A stretch of 10,989 nucleotides of DNA, taken from assembly GCA_002382605.1 (NCBI GenBank), contig DFYG01000006.1, positions 5,588 through 16,576 on the forward strand, written 5' to 3'. Both the position numbers and the translations under genes were made by a program. Numbering within the stretch: the first letter of the stretch is position 1; every line of letters starts with the position of its first letter. The notes under the pieces were generated by a model. The model made no database searches and was not told where the DNA came from. It saw nothing but the letters and a program-made list of their open reading frames with translations. Below, one piece after another: positions 1 through 7,068 of the stretch. The stretch comes from Synergistaceae bacterium UBA4088 (GTDB taxonomy: Bacteria > Synergistota > Synergistia > Synergistales > Thermovirgaceae).

Positions 1-255
1 GCTGTCAAGATCTATCTGGATGCTGATCTCGAGGTAAGAGCAAGAAGACGCTGGAAGGAACTTCTCTCAAGAGGGGAAGAAGTTCCTTTTGAAAAGCTAA
101 GGAATGAGATCCGGGAGAGAGATCGACGCGACAGCGAAAGGGAGATATCGCCCCTGCTCGTCCCGGAAGGAGCCAGGGTAGTGGAGACTTCCGACATGAC
201 CATTGAATCGGTCGTGGAAGAGATCCTGGACATCATTAAAGCTGAACTTCGATGA
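1..255 (+). CDS. cmk: Cytidylate kinase, C-terminal part (5' end outside window)
   Basis: The frame is open from base 1 and ends at TGA 253-255, giving the last 84 residues. It is the C-terminal part of bacterial CMP kinase, which phosphorylates CMP and dCMP to the diphosphates in the cytosol. The diagnostic stretch is RDRRDSEREISPL at about residues 47-59 of the fragment; it matches the family's RDxxDSxRxxSPL segment, which contributes arginines to phosphate binding. Upstream, KIYLDADLEVRARRRW matches the segment after the NMP-binding region, where the lid helix follows. The tail (VVETSDMTIESVVEEI) fits the family's final strand and helix. The adjacent plsC starts 16 bases after the stop, and a cmk-plsC pair is common in bacteria. 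The P-loop is outside the window, so activity cannot be judged. Confidence 0.9.
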   Translation, partial: AVKIYLDADLEVRARRRWKELLSRGEEVPFEKLRNEIRERDRRDSEREISPLLVPEGARVVETSDMTIESVVEEILDIIKAELR

Positions 256-271
256 AGAGGGAGGAGTGAAG

Positions 272-910
272 TTGACGGTCGTTTTTTACTGGTTAGTGGC
301 AAAATTTTTCTGGGTGATGCTTAAAATTTACAACCGGCTCTCAGTAAGGGGTCTCGACAAGCCCCTCTCAGTCACTCCCCCTGTCATTATTGCCGCGAAC
401 CACTGCAGCAACCTCGATCCGATCGTTATCGGGGCGGCTTTCCCCAGAAGGCTCAGATACCTGGCCAAGTCCGAGTTGTTCAGTTTTGCCCCTTTTGGTT
501 TTGCCATCCGGGCGCTTGGAGCCGTTCCCGCAAAGAGGGAAGACATGCAGAGTGCGGCCGGAGCCCTTAAGTTTCTTCTTGAAAGAATACAGAAAGGCGA
601 GAGTGTGCTCCTTTTTCCGGAAGGGCAGAGATCCACGGACGGAAGATTGAATCCCCTTGAGGGGGGTGTGGGTCTCCTTGCGGCCAAAACTGGCGTACCA
701 GTGGTTCCGGCCTACATTAACGGGACTTTCAAAGCTCTCCCCCGTGGATCCACAGGCTATAGACCAGAGAGGATAACTCTTGTTTTCGGAGATCCGATAC
801 TTGTGGAAGATCTTGGCAAAGGGTTATCGTCCAAAGAGCTCCGGCAGGCAGTAACAGCAAAACTGGAATCCGCCCTGATAAAACTGGAGGAGGAATTCGT
901 TATTGCATGA
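272..910 (+). CDS. plsC: 1-acyl-sn-glycerol-3-phosphate acyltransferase (PlsC family)
   Basis: This protein (about 212 residues) belongs to the PlsC/LPLAT family, which transfers an acyl group to lysophosphatidic acid to make phosphatidic acid at the inner face of the membrane. The catalytic HX4D motif is NHCSNLDP, with His44 and Asp49. The glycerol-phosphate binding motif is FPEGQRS at about residues 115-121, and a later VPAYINGT block also fits the family. The N-terminus (VVFYWLVAKFFWVMLKIY) is hydrophobic and probably anchors the protein. I chose TTG at 272 because GGGAGGAG at 259-266 contains GGAGG (260-264) 7 bases upstream. GTG at 266 is in frame, but it sits inside that Shine-Dalgarno. 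An in-frame ATG at 203 would overlap cmk by 50 bases without support. The gene follows cmk closely and its end overlaps hflX by 8 bases. Confidence 0.9.
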   Translation: MTVVFYWLVAKFFWVMLKIYNRLSVRGLDKPLSVTPPVIIAANHCSNLDPIVIGAAFPRRLRYLAKSELFSFAPFGFAIRALGAVPAKREDMQSAAGALKFLLERIQKGESVLLFPEGQRSTDGRLNPLEGGVGLLAAKTGVPVVPAYINGTFKALPRGSTGYRPERITLVFGDPILVEDLGKGLSSKELRQAVTAKLESALIKLEEEFVIA

Positions 911-2006
911 TACGCGTAATTCTGTCGGGGAGGCAGCCTATATTGTCGCTATAGACGGGGCTGGATCGGTTGATGTAGAGTCCAGCCTCAAAGAGCTTTC
1001 CATTCTCCTGCTGAACCTTGGGGTTATTACCGTTGGCAGATGCGTCCAGAAGAGGGATGATCCTGATCCCGGATCTTACATCGGTTCCGGGAAAGCCGAA
1101 GAAGTTGCGGTTGAGGCAAAAGATCTTGGAGCAACAAAAATTGTGATAGACGGAAGAATATCCCCCGGGCAGGCAGCGAATCTTGGCCGGATGACCGGTC
1201 TTCCTGTCTGGGACCGCCCGCTTGTCATCATGAAGATATTTGAAGAGAGAGCTCAGACAGGAGAGGCCAAACTTCAAATCGAGCTGGCACGATGCAAATA
1301 TGAGGTCCCGTTCCTGAAGGGTTTGGGCCTTCAGATGTCCCGTCCCGGTGGGGGGCTTGGCACCCGCGGGCCTGGAGAGACCGAATTCGAGAGACACAGG
1401 AGAAAGCTCGAGAGACGAATAAGGGAGATCAGGAAAAAGATCGAGACCGTCAGGAAGAGAAGGACCGGGCAGAGGAAACAGAGGGTCAAGGCCGGATTGA
1501 AATCGATAGCACTTGCCGGTTACACGAACAGCGGAAAATCGACTCTTCTGCGGCGCCTTTCGGGCGACCGGACTCTTGTCGTAGCGGATAAGCTGTTCTC
1601 CACGCTTGATCCGTTTGTAAGGAGGATCCGACTTCCGGGCGGAGGCTTTACACTGATGACCGACACGGTCGGTTTCATAAGGAATCTCCCTCCGGGTCTT
1701 ATCACAGCATTCAGGGCAACCCTCGAGGAAATATCGACCGCAGATTTGATACTGCTTGTTGTGGATTCATCCTCGAACAGCTTTATGGAGGACATATCTG
1801 TTGTAGAGGACACACTTTCATCGATAGGGGCGGAAAAGATCCCAAAGATCATTGTGATGAACAAGGTCGACATTGTGGATGCCGGTGATATGGGAAGAAG
1901 GATCTCCGCTGCCGGAAGAGCGGGCGACATGGTGATCCCGGTCAGTGCAGCCCGGGGCGATAACATGAATTCGCTACTTCTTGCTATCGAGCGTTTTTTG
2001 ATTTAA
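903..2006 (+). CDS. hflX: GTPase HflX
   Basis: HflX is a ribosome-associated GTPase of the Obg-HflX superfamily that splits stalled or stressed 70S ribosomes. The N-terminal HflX domain carries the PDPGSYIGSGKAEE block (about residues 55-70) and the glycine-rich linker LGTRGPGETEFE (about 156-167), followed by a basic helical segment rich in Arg and Lys. The G domain shows G1 GYTNSGKST (about 206-214), G3 DTVGF (254-258) and G4 NKVD (320-323). At 367 residues it is shorter than the E. coli protein and ends just after the G domain, so the extra C-terminal domain is absent or minimal, which is a known family variant. The start is TTG at 903, 9 bases after GGAGGAGG (886-893). It overlaps the end of plsC by 8 bases, which suggests translational coupling. 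Confidence 0.93.
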   Translation: MHDTRNSVGEAAYIVAIDGAGSVDVESSLKELSILLLNLGVITVGRCVQKRDDPDPGSYIGSGKAEEVAVEAKDLGATKIVIDGRISPGQAANLGRMTGLPVWDRPLVIMKIFEERAQTGEAKLQIELARCKYEVPFLKGLGLQMSRPGGGLGTRGPGETEFERHRRKLERRIREIRKKIETVRKRRTGQRKQRVKAGLKSIALAGYTNSGKSTLLRRLSGDRTLVVADKLFSTLDPFVRRIRLPGGGFTLMTDTVGFIRNLPPGLITAFRATLEEISTADLILLVVDSSSNSFMEDISVVEDTLSSIGAEKIPKIIVMNKVDIVDAGDMGRRISAAGRAGDMVIPVSAARGDNMNSLLLAIERFLI

Positions 2007-2031
2007 AGCCCGGAAGGGGGATGATGTAATT

Positions 2032-2919
2032 TTGTTGAAAAGTATGACGGGATTCAGCAGGAATAGGATAGATACACGGATGGGGTCGATCTTCCTGGAG
2101 ATATCGAGCGTGAATCACCGGAACCAGGAGATAACCGTCAAAACGCCGAGGGAGCTTTCACTCTTCGAAAGAGTGGTTCAGCAAGAGATAAGGACCGCTT
2201 CCAGGAGAGGGAAGATCCAGATCCGTCTGGAGATATCCTGGGATCCGGTTTTGAGGGCAGCCAGAATCGATCACGAAGTGCTTAAGGGCTACGTAACGGA
2301 TATCACCAGGATAAGCACGGATGTTGGATTTCAGAGAGATGTCGCTATAGAGCAGTTGCTGACTCTTCCTGGAGTAATGGTTTTGCCCCTGGATAATGAC
2401 GGGAATATTGAAAATGAGCTGGGTGAAGCCATTTCGGATCTCCTCGCCGCCGGCATTTCCAAATGGGATTCAATGAGAGCGCTTGAGGGGAGCCACCTTC
2501 AACAGGTGATCGTCGATCATCTTGAATGTTTCTGGGGCCTTATTCAGGACATAGGGGATAAATGGCCGGTCGCGAAAGAGACAGCGGCCAAGTTGCTAAA
2601 GGATAAAATAAGACTCCTGCTTGAAAGCGGCGGTTTCGAATGCGACGAGGGACGGATCGCGCAGGAGATAGTGATGCTGAACGACAAGTGGGATATTACC
2701 GAAGAGATGGCGAGGCTTGCAAGTCACGTGGATAAATTTCGCGGCATCGTTCATAATGAAGTGGTTTCGGGTAAAACTCTTGATTTTTTGGTTCAGGAGA
2801 TGAACAGGGAGATCAACACTATAGCTTCGAAAGTTCAGGATGCCGGTATCAGGTGGATAGCGGTGGAGGCAAAAAGTTCTCTGGAATCAATTCGAGAGCA
2901 GATCCAGAACGTGGAGTGA
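2032..2919 (+). CDS. yicC: YicC family endoribonuclease-like protein
   Basis: This 295-residue protein has the YicC N-terminal signature at its very start ([10 protein letters not shown], matching the family's MI-SMTGFGR) and the DUF1732 C-terminal domain, ending in [13 protein letters not shown]. The C-terminal block with [18 protein letters not shown] and [18 protein letters not shown] is also typical. Family members in E. coli and B. subtilis have been characterised as endoribonucleases acting on RNA, including small RNA turnover; activity here is inferred from homology. I chose TTG at 2032 because it reproduces the family N-terminus. The purine-rich GGAAGGGGG (2012-2020) is the only Shine-Dalgarno candidate, at a rather long 11-base spacing. 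A two-codon ATG ATG TAA lies between them. The gene directly precedes remA and gmk, as in many Firmicutes. Confidence 0.92.
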   Translation: MLKSMTGFSRNRIDTRMGSIFLEISSVNHRNQEITVKTPRELSLFERVVQQEIRTASRRGKIQIRLEISWDPVLRAARIDHEVLKGYVTDITRISTDVGFQRDVAIEQLLTLPGVMVLPLDNDGNIENELGEAISDLLAAGISKWDSMRALEGSHLQQVIVDHLECFWGLIQDIGDKWPVAKETAAKLLKDKIRLLLESGGFECDEGRIAQEIVMLNDKWDITEEMARLASHVDKFRGIVHNEVVSGKTLDFLVQEMNREINTIASKVQDAGIRWIAVEAKSSLESIREQIQNVE

Positions 2920-2923
2920 GAAA

Positions 2924-3190
2924 ATGGGATACAATTTGTTGCACGTCGGCTTCGGGAACATGGTCGTCAGCGAAAGGATCGTTGCAATTATTCACCCCGC
3001 TTCCGCCCCCATCAAGCGCCTGAAGGATGAGGCCAGGACACAGGGCAGGCTTATCGATGCTACGGAGGGGCGAAAAACGAGAGCGATCCTCGTAACGGAC
3101 AGCAACCATGTAGTGCTCTCGGCAATTCAACCTGAGACAATAGGCATCAGGTTCGAGGGGAATGGCAGGGAGAGTGGATCGGATCGCTAG
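2924..3190 (+). CDS. remA: RemA-like DNA-binding regulator (DUF370)
   Basis: This 88-residue protein matches the RemA/DUF370 family, which forms ring-like oligomers that bind DNA and activates biofilm-matrix genes in Bacillus. Recognisable blocks are [17 protein letters not shown] (residues 6-22), SAPIKR (27-32), [12 protein letters not shown] (43-54) and [10 protein letters not shown]. Arg18 and Arg50, which correspond to DNA-binding arginines described in Bacillus RemA, are conserved; the neighbouring Arg51 is Lys here. The ATG at 2924 lies 4 bases after the yicC stop, with GGAG overlapping the yicC end. The last 29 bases overlap gmk in another frame. Location between yicC and gmk is the usual one for this family. 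The targets in this organism are unknown, and no matrix operon is visible in the window. Confidence 0.9.
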   Translation: MGYNLLHVGFGNMVVSERIVAIIHPASAPIKRLKDEARTQGRLIDATEGRKTRAILVTDSNHVVLSAIQPETIGIRFEGNGRESGSDR

Positions 3191-3779
3191 GGGCCATCTT
3201 TTCGTCATATCTGGTCCGAGCGGTGTCGGAAAGGGGACTCTCAGAAAAAGGCTGTTCGGGATAATTAAAGATCTCGAATATTCTATTTCGTGTACTACCA
3301 GGCGACCCCGAAACAGTGAACGGGATGGTTATGATTATCGTTTTGTAAAACCAGATCTCTTTCGTGAACTGGAGCGGGAGGGGAAGTTTCTGGAATGGGC
3401 AGAGGTTCATGGTAATCTTTACGGAACTCTGAAGAAGGATGTCGAGGCTGCACTTTCTCTCGGAAAGGATCTCGTTCTCGAGATAGACGTACAGGGAGCG
3501 CTCAAGGTCAGGGAAATCATGCCGGAAGCGATCCTAATATTTATTATGCCCCCATCGCTTGCGGACCTGGAAGAACGGCTTAAAAGAAGGGGCTCAGAGA
3601 GTGGGGAGGATATGAGGACCCGTATGGATGAGGCCAGACATGAGATAGAACTCTCTTCCCTGTACGATCACACGGTTGTAAATGACGATCTCCCGACCGC
3701 GCTGGTAACTCTTGAAAAGATCGTAGAGAGCTACAGACAGCCGGCCCGGACAAATAAATCGAAATATCCAGAGGTGTAA
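3162..3779 (+). CDS. gmk: Guanylate kinase
   Basis: Guanylate kinase phosphorylates GMP to GDP with ATP in the cytosol. The 205-residue protein has the P-loop [10 protein letters not shown] at residues 17-26, the GMP-binding blocks [15 protein letters not shown] and [14 protein letters not shown], the EIDVQGAL strand, and the lid segment [16 protein letters not shown]. Its length is normal for the family. The ATG at 3162 is used here, but its GAGGGG (3155-3160) is only 1 base upstream. The in-frame GTG at 3174 would put 12 residues before the SGPSG motif and cannot be excluded. The start overlaps the end of remA by 29 bases (17 if GTG is used), pointing to coupled translation. rpoZ follows 4 bases after the stop, the usual gmk-rpoZ pair. 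Confidence 0.95.
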   Translation: MAGRVDRIARGHLFVISGPSGVGKGTLRKRLFGIIKDLEYSISCTTRRPRNSERDGYDYRFVKPDLFRELEREGKFLEWAEVHGNLYGTLKKDVEAALSLGKDLVLEIDVQGALKVREIMPEAILIFIMPPSLADLEERLKRRGSESGEDMRTRMDEARHEIELSSLYDHTVVNDDLPTALVTLEKIVESYRQPARTNKSKYPEV

Positions 3780-3783
3780 ACTG

Positions 3784-4050
3784 ATGACAAATAGTTCTGA
3801 CAAGCCTGTAAGTTCACCTGCGGTTCCGAACAAATACCTGATGGCCTGCATGATCGCAAAGAGAGCCCGCCAGTTGAGCGAAAAGAAGGGGCGAATGACG
3901 ATCGAGGAGGGTGAAAGCAACCACATCTCCACCGCTATTAAAGAGATCGAGGAGGGAACTGTCGTTTATTCGAACCGGGCCACAACTTCTCCCTCTGAAC
4001 CCGGGAAAGAGGTGGTTCCAAATGACACTGGAATGGAAAAGCAGCCGTAG
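3784..4050 (+). CDS. rpoZ: DNA-directed RNA polymerase omega subunit
   Basis: The omega subunit (88 residues) binds the beta' subunit and helps assembly and stability of RNA polymerase; in some bacteria it also contributes to ppGpp sensing. The conserved core is NKYLMACMIAKRARQLSEK (about residues 16-34), followed by HISTAIKEIEEGTVVY (about 47-62), matching the family's AL.EI..G.v pattern. The first 15 and last 25 residues are low in hydrophobics, rich in Ser, Pro, Glu and Asn, and probably disordered. The ATG at 3784 has GAGGTG (3771-3776) at 7-base spacing. The gene sits 4 bases after gmk, and its last 29 bases overlap coaBC in another frame. Its neighbours make the assignment firm despite the small size. 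Confidence 0.9.
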   Translation: MTNSSDKPVSSPAVPNKYLMACMIAKRARQLSEKKGRMTIEEGESNHISTAIKEIEEGTVVYSNRATTSPSEPGKEVVPNDTGMEKQP

Positions 4051-5269
4051 GATCCTTCTAGGAGTTTGCGGCGGAATATCGGCCTACAAAGCTCCCGAGA
4101 TCATCAGGGAGTTCAGAAAACAAGACTGGGATGTGGAGGTGACACTTTCTCCCGCAGCGGAGAAATTCGTCTCTCCGCTGGTGATTTCCACCCTCACAGG
4201 AAGAAAGGTCTGGCTTGAAGAGGACTTCCTCTCTGCCGGGGATGGATGGAAGATTCCTCATATCAGTCTTGCTGAATGGGCCGATGTGACTGTTGTGGCC
4301 CCTGCTACTGCTTCCTTTCTTCAAAAGATCGCGCATGGTGATGCATCCTCCATCCTTTCTGCTTCCCTTCTGGCTACACGTTCTCCAGTTCTCCTGTTCC
4401 CGGCCATGAATGTCTTCATGTGGGAACACCGGGCCGTCCGCGCCAATGTCGTTCGCTGCGCCGAACTGGGATACCGTGTAGTTGAACCTGAAGATGGAGC
4501 TCTGGCTTGCGGCTACGAAGGAAAGGGGAGGCTTCCCTCAATAGAAGTAATAAGGGAGGAGGTCTTCAGATCTGTTGCTTCAGTCAGGGACATGACAGGG
4601 CAAAAAGTTCTCGTAACTTCCGGTCCAACGCGGGAAGCCATCGATCCCGTAAGATTCATCAGCAACCCCAGCTCCGGTAAAATGGGTTCGGCTCTCGCCA
4701 GGACTGCCTGGTACAGGGGAGCGGAAGTAACCGTTATCTCAGGTCCAGCAACCGAGCCTGTTCCATATGGAGTACGCCTGATACCGGTCGTGTCTGCCGG
4801 AGATATGTTCGATGCAGTGATCAGGGAGGCTCCATCCCACGACATTATCGTCAAGGCTGCGGCTGTAGGGGATTTCACACCCGTTTGCGCAAGGGATACA
4901 AAGATAAAACGAGAGGAAGGGAAAAACCTTATCATAGAAATGAGTCCGAATCCGGATATTGCTGCAGCTTTGGGGGCTTCAAAAAGATCCGGCCAGTTCC
5001 TGGTGGGATTTGCCGCGGAAACTGACGACGCTGTTGCAAATGCCACCAGGAAGCTTGTTCGCAAGGGTCTTGATCTTATTGTTCTCAACGATGTACGTTC
5101 AGAGAGTTCCGCCTTCGGTTCCGATAATAATTCTGTATCCATAATAGGCAAAGAGGGGGTCAAGCTTGAAGTCTCCGGCTCCAAGGAAGAAGTTGCGGAT
5201 GCCATCTGGGAGATCGTCTCCCAGAGTCGTGGAAGCGCCGGCTGCCGACCGTGTTCATCGAGGTCATAG
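4022..5269 (+). CDS. coaBC: Bifunctional phosphopantothenoylcysteine decarboxylase / phosphopantothenate-cysteine ligase
   Basis: CoaBC performs two successive steps of coenzyme A synthesis: CoaB joins cysteine to 4'-phosphopantothenate with CTP, and FMN-dependent CoaC decarboxylates the product. The CoaC half has GVCGGISAYK (14-23), the catalytic His80 in PHISLAEWAD, PAMN (127-130) and the ACGYEGKGR clamp with Cys163. The CoaB half starts at about residue 190 and has TSGPTRE (from 199), FISNPSSGKMG, KAAAVGDFTP, KIKRE, MSPNPDI, VGFAAET and NDVRSESSAFGSDNN. I chose ATG at 4022 because GAGGTGG (4009-4015) lies 6 bases upstream and the protein then begins just before the Rossmann core. A longer frame from 3911 lies inside rpoZ and adds non-family sequence. 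The resulting 415 residues are normal. It overlaps rpoZ by 29 bases and priA by 19 bases. Confidence 0.95.
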   Translation: MTLEWKSSRRILLGVCGGISAYKAPEIIREFRKQDWDVEVTLSPAAEKFVSPLVISTLTGRKVWLEEDFLSAGDGWKIPHISLAEWADVTVVAPATASFLQKIAHGDASSILSASLLATRSPVLLFPAMNVFMWEHRAVRANVVRCAELGYRVVEPEDGALACGYEGKGRLPSIEVIREEVFRSVASVRDMTGQKVLVTSGPTREAIDPVRFISNPSSGKMGSALARTAWYRGAEVTVISGPATEPVPYGVRLIPVVSAGDMFDAVIREAPSHDIIVKAAAVGDFTPVCARDTKIKREEGKNLIIEMSPNPDIAAALGASKRSGQFLVGFAAETDDAVANATRKLVRKGLDLIVLNDVRSESSAFGSDNNSVSIIGKEGVKLEVSGSKEEVADAIWEIVSQSRGSAGCRPCSSRS

Positions 5270-7050
5270 TTCCGGGGCCCTGGTGGCACCCTCTTACCTA
5301 TGAGTTCAGCGAACCCTGCAGCCGCGGCATTCGTCTGATCGTTCCTGTTCGAGGTTCCGAAAGGGTAGCATTTGCAACAGGCCTTTCAGAGGGTTCTCCG
5401 CCTTCCGGGGATTTCCGGATACAGAAGGCGATAAGAGTTCTTGACACTTCCCCGCCGCTGGGCTGGGAACTTTTCGAGACCGCGGCCCGCCTCGGAAGGC
5501 ATTTTCTCTGCGGCTTCGGGGAGGCACTGAAGTCTGTTGCTCCTGGAAAGATCATCTCGGGAAAAGAGATGGATGTCTTCCCCGAGATTAATGCACCTGC
5601 CGGAAAATTCAGTGAAGAGACCTGTGATGCCCCGAATTTTGCCGACAGGATGAAGTTCTACACTGAAATGATCGGTCGCGATACCGGCCGGGTTTTGGCT
5701 CTTTTCCCGGAGAAGGAGACAGCCCGTCTTTTCTGGAAACAGCTTTCTGAAGATCTAAAGCAACAGAGCCTCTGCTGGACCTCCAATTCTGGCCCCGCCG
5801 CCATGGAGAACTGGGTGAGAACAAGAAGAGGCGAAGTCCGGGTTGTAGTAGGCTCCCCCGCAGCCGTTTTCGCGCCTCTTCCCTCGATGGAGACGGTGAT
5901 AGTTGATGATGAGGGAAATCCGTCATACCGCTCCCGGCGATTCCCTTTCATTCACGGCAGGATCGCCGCGGGATCCAGAGCCCAGCTTTGGGGCTCAAGA
6001 TTTGTATTGGGTGGCGGAGTTCCATCCTCGAGAAGTTATTTCCGCAACCCCAGACGTTGCCCGGAGAGTCCTGGCGAACGAGTGATATTTGTGGATATTG
6101 GGAAGTCGAGAAATCTTATGGTCCCCGGGGTTCAGACACCATTGCCAGTCAGCGATTCAGCCCTGAAAAGAACCCAGTCTGTTGTAGCCGGTAAAAAAAC
6201 CGTTCTCTGGATCCTGGACAGAAAAGGATATGCCGGCGCGGTTACGTGCGATGAATGCGGAAGGATCATGGTCTGCGCTTCCTGCGGTCTTCCTGTGCGT
6301 TGGGATGATTCCGAGGGCTTTTTCAGCTGTGGGTTCTGCGGCGAAACAAGATCCAGAAGCGAAACATGTCCGTTCTGCGGAGGAATATCCCTTCAGGGCC
6401 TGAAACCGGGTCTTGAGAGTCTTCAAAAGATCGGCGAAAACTTTTTGGGTGACAATTATCCGGTCTTCACCTGGCACGCCGATATCAGCAAGGCAGCATC
6501 TGAAAGAAAGGCTATAGTCAGGGGGCTGTCCTCGGGGGGGCTCATTGTAGGGTCACGGAAATCCCTCGAGCTTTGCGATCATCTCTCTATTGACCTGGTA
6601 TGCTGGCTCGATGCTGACTCCGCTGTCAATTCGCCTTTCTATGATGCCAGGAGCGCTGCCTTCAGGATGATCTGGGAGTCGGCATGGAGGGGGAAAGACC
6701 ATTCGACAAGAACCATCCTTGTTCAGAGCCGGGTTCCCGGAATGGGGTGGCAAAAGGGGCTTTCCATCGGATGGGATCATTTCTGGAGAGTAGAGCTTGA
6801 TGAACGGAAGGAGCTCAGCCTCCCGCCATGGAAATATCTCCTTGAGATCAAAAACATCGGGAAAAACAAGCCAAACGTTAAAAAGCTCATGATTTCTTCG
6901 GGACTTGAGTGCCTGGACCCGGACCCGACAGGAGACATCTTGTGGATAAGGTGCGAAAATCTTTCCAAGGCAAGAAAATCACTCGAACCCCTGTTTCGAA
7001 TATCTGAATCCGCCAAGGGTTTCCCCCGCATATCATTGTGGGCTGATTAG
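5251..7050 (+). CDS. priA: PriA-family primosomal protein N', apparently helicase-inactive
   Basis: PriA recognises stalled forks and reloads the replisome. This 599-residue protein is shorter than E. coli PriA (about 730) but aligns end to end. The N-terminal 3'-end-binding domain (VIVPGPWWHPLTYEF, then RGIRLIVPV) and the winged-helix region (ARLGRHFLCGFGEAL) are recognisable. The zinc-ribbon cysteines are complete: 333, 336, 342, 345, 360, 363, 373 and 376. The C-terminal block LDERKELSLPPWKY is present. The ATPase motifs are degenerate: no GxTGSGKT near residues 125-137, DDEGNPSY (219-226) in place of DEEHDxSY, GGGVPSS (254-260) in place of GSATPS, and WESAWRGK (475-482) in place of QVAGRAGR. 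The frame is intact, so it is not a pseudogene by frameshift. GTG 5251 overlaps coaBC by 19 bases and has no clear Shine-Dalgarno. Confidence 0.88.
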   Translation: MFIEVIVPGPWWHPLTYEFSEPCSRGIRLIVPVRGSERVAFATGLSEGSPPSGDFRIQKAIRVLDTSPPLGWELFETAARLGRHFLCGFGEALKSVAPGKIISGKEMDVFPEINAPAGKFSEETCDAPNFADRMKFYTEMIGRDTGRVLALFPEKETARLFWKQLSEDLKQQSLCWTSNSGPAAMENWVRTRRGEVRVVVGSPAAVFAPLPSMETVIVDDEGNPSYRSRRFPFIHGRIAAGSRAQLWGSRFVLGGGVPSSRSYFRNPRRCPESPGERVIFVDIGKSRNLMVPGVQTPLPVSDSALKRTQSVVAGKKTVLWILDRKGYAGAVTCDECGRIMVCASCGLPVRWDDSEGFFSCGFCGETRSRSETCPFCGGISLQGLKPGLESLQKIGENFLGDNYPVFTWHADISKAASERKAIVRGLSSGGLIVGSRKSLELCDHLSIDLVCWLDADSAVNSPFYDARSAAFRMIWESAWRGKDHSTRTILVQSRVPGMGWQKGLSIGWDHFWRVELDERKELSLPPWKYLLEIKNIGKNKPNVKKLMISSGLECLDPDPTGDILWIRCENLSKARKSLEPLFRISESAKGFPRISLWAD

Positions 7051-7068
7051 GAAGGGAATGGTCCAGTC

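Noticed and set aside
203..271. Upstream ATG start for plsC inside cmk
   Set aside because: The extra residues (rich in Ser, Trp and Lys) are translated from cmk coding sequence. The Shine-Dalgarno at 259-266 fits TTG 272.
900..1966. Minus-strand open frames antisense to hflX
   Set aside because: The translations show no family features, while the plus strand encodes a full HflX with all G motifs.
3911..4021. Upstream start for coaBC inside rpoZ
   Set aside because: It adds 37 residues not found in CoaBC, while ATG 4022 has a well-spaced Shine-Dalgarno and starts right before the Rossmann core.
4513..5289. Long minus-strand open frame (258 codons) antisense to coaBC
   Set aside because: It is compositional shadow of coaBC: low-complexity Ser/Thr/Pro-rich translation without any recognisable domain, and no independent Shine-Dalgarno or promoter.
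5603..7050. priA as a frameshifted pseudogene
   Set aside because: The reading frame is continuous, conserved blocks appear in the right order in one frame to the C-terminus, and the zinc cysteines are intact. Degeneration is by substitution, not by frameshift.
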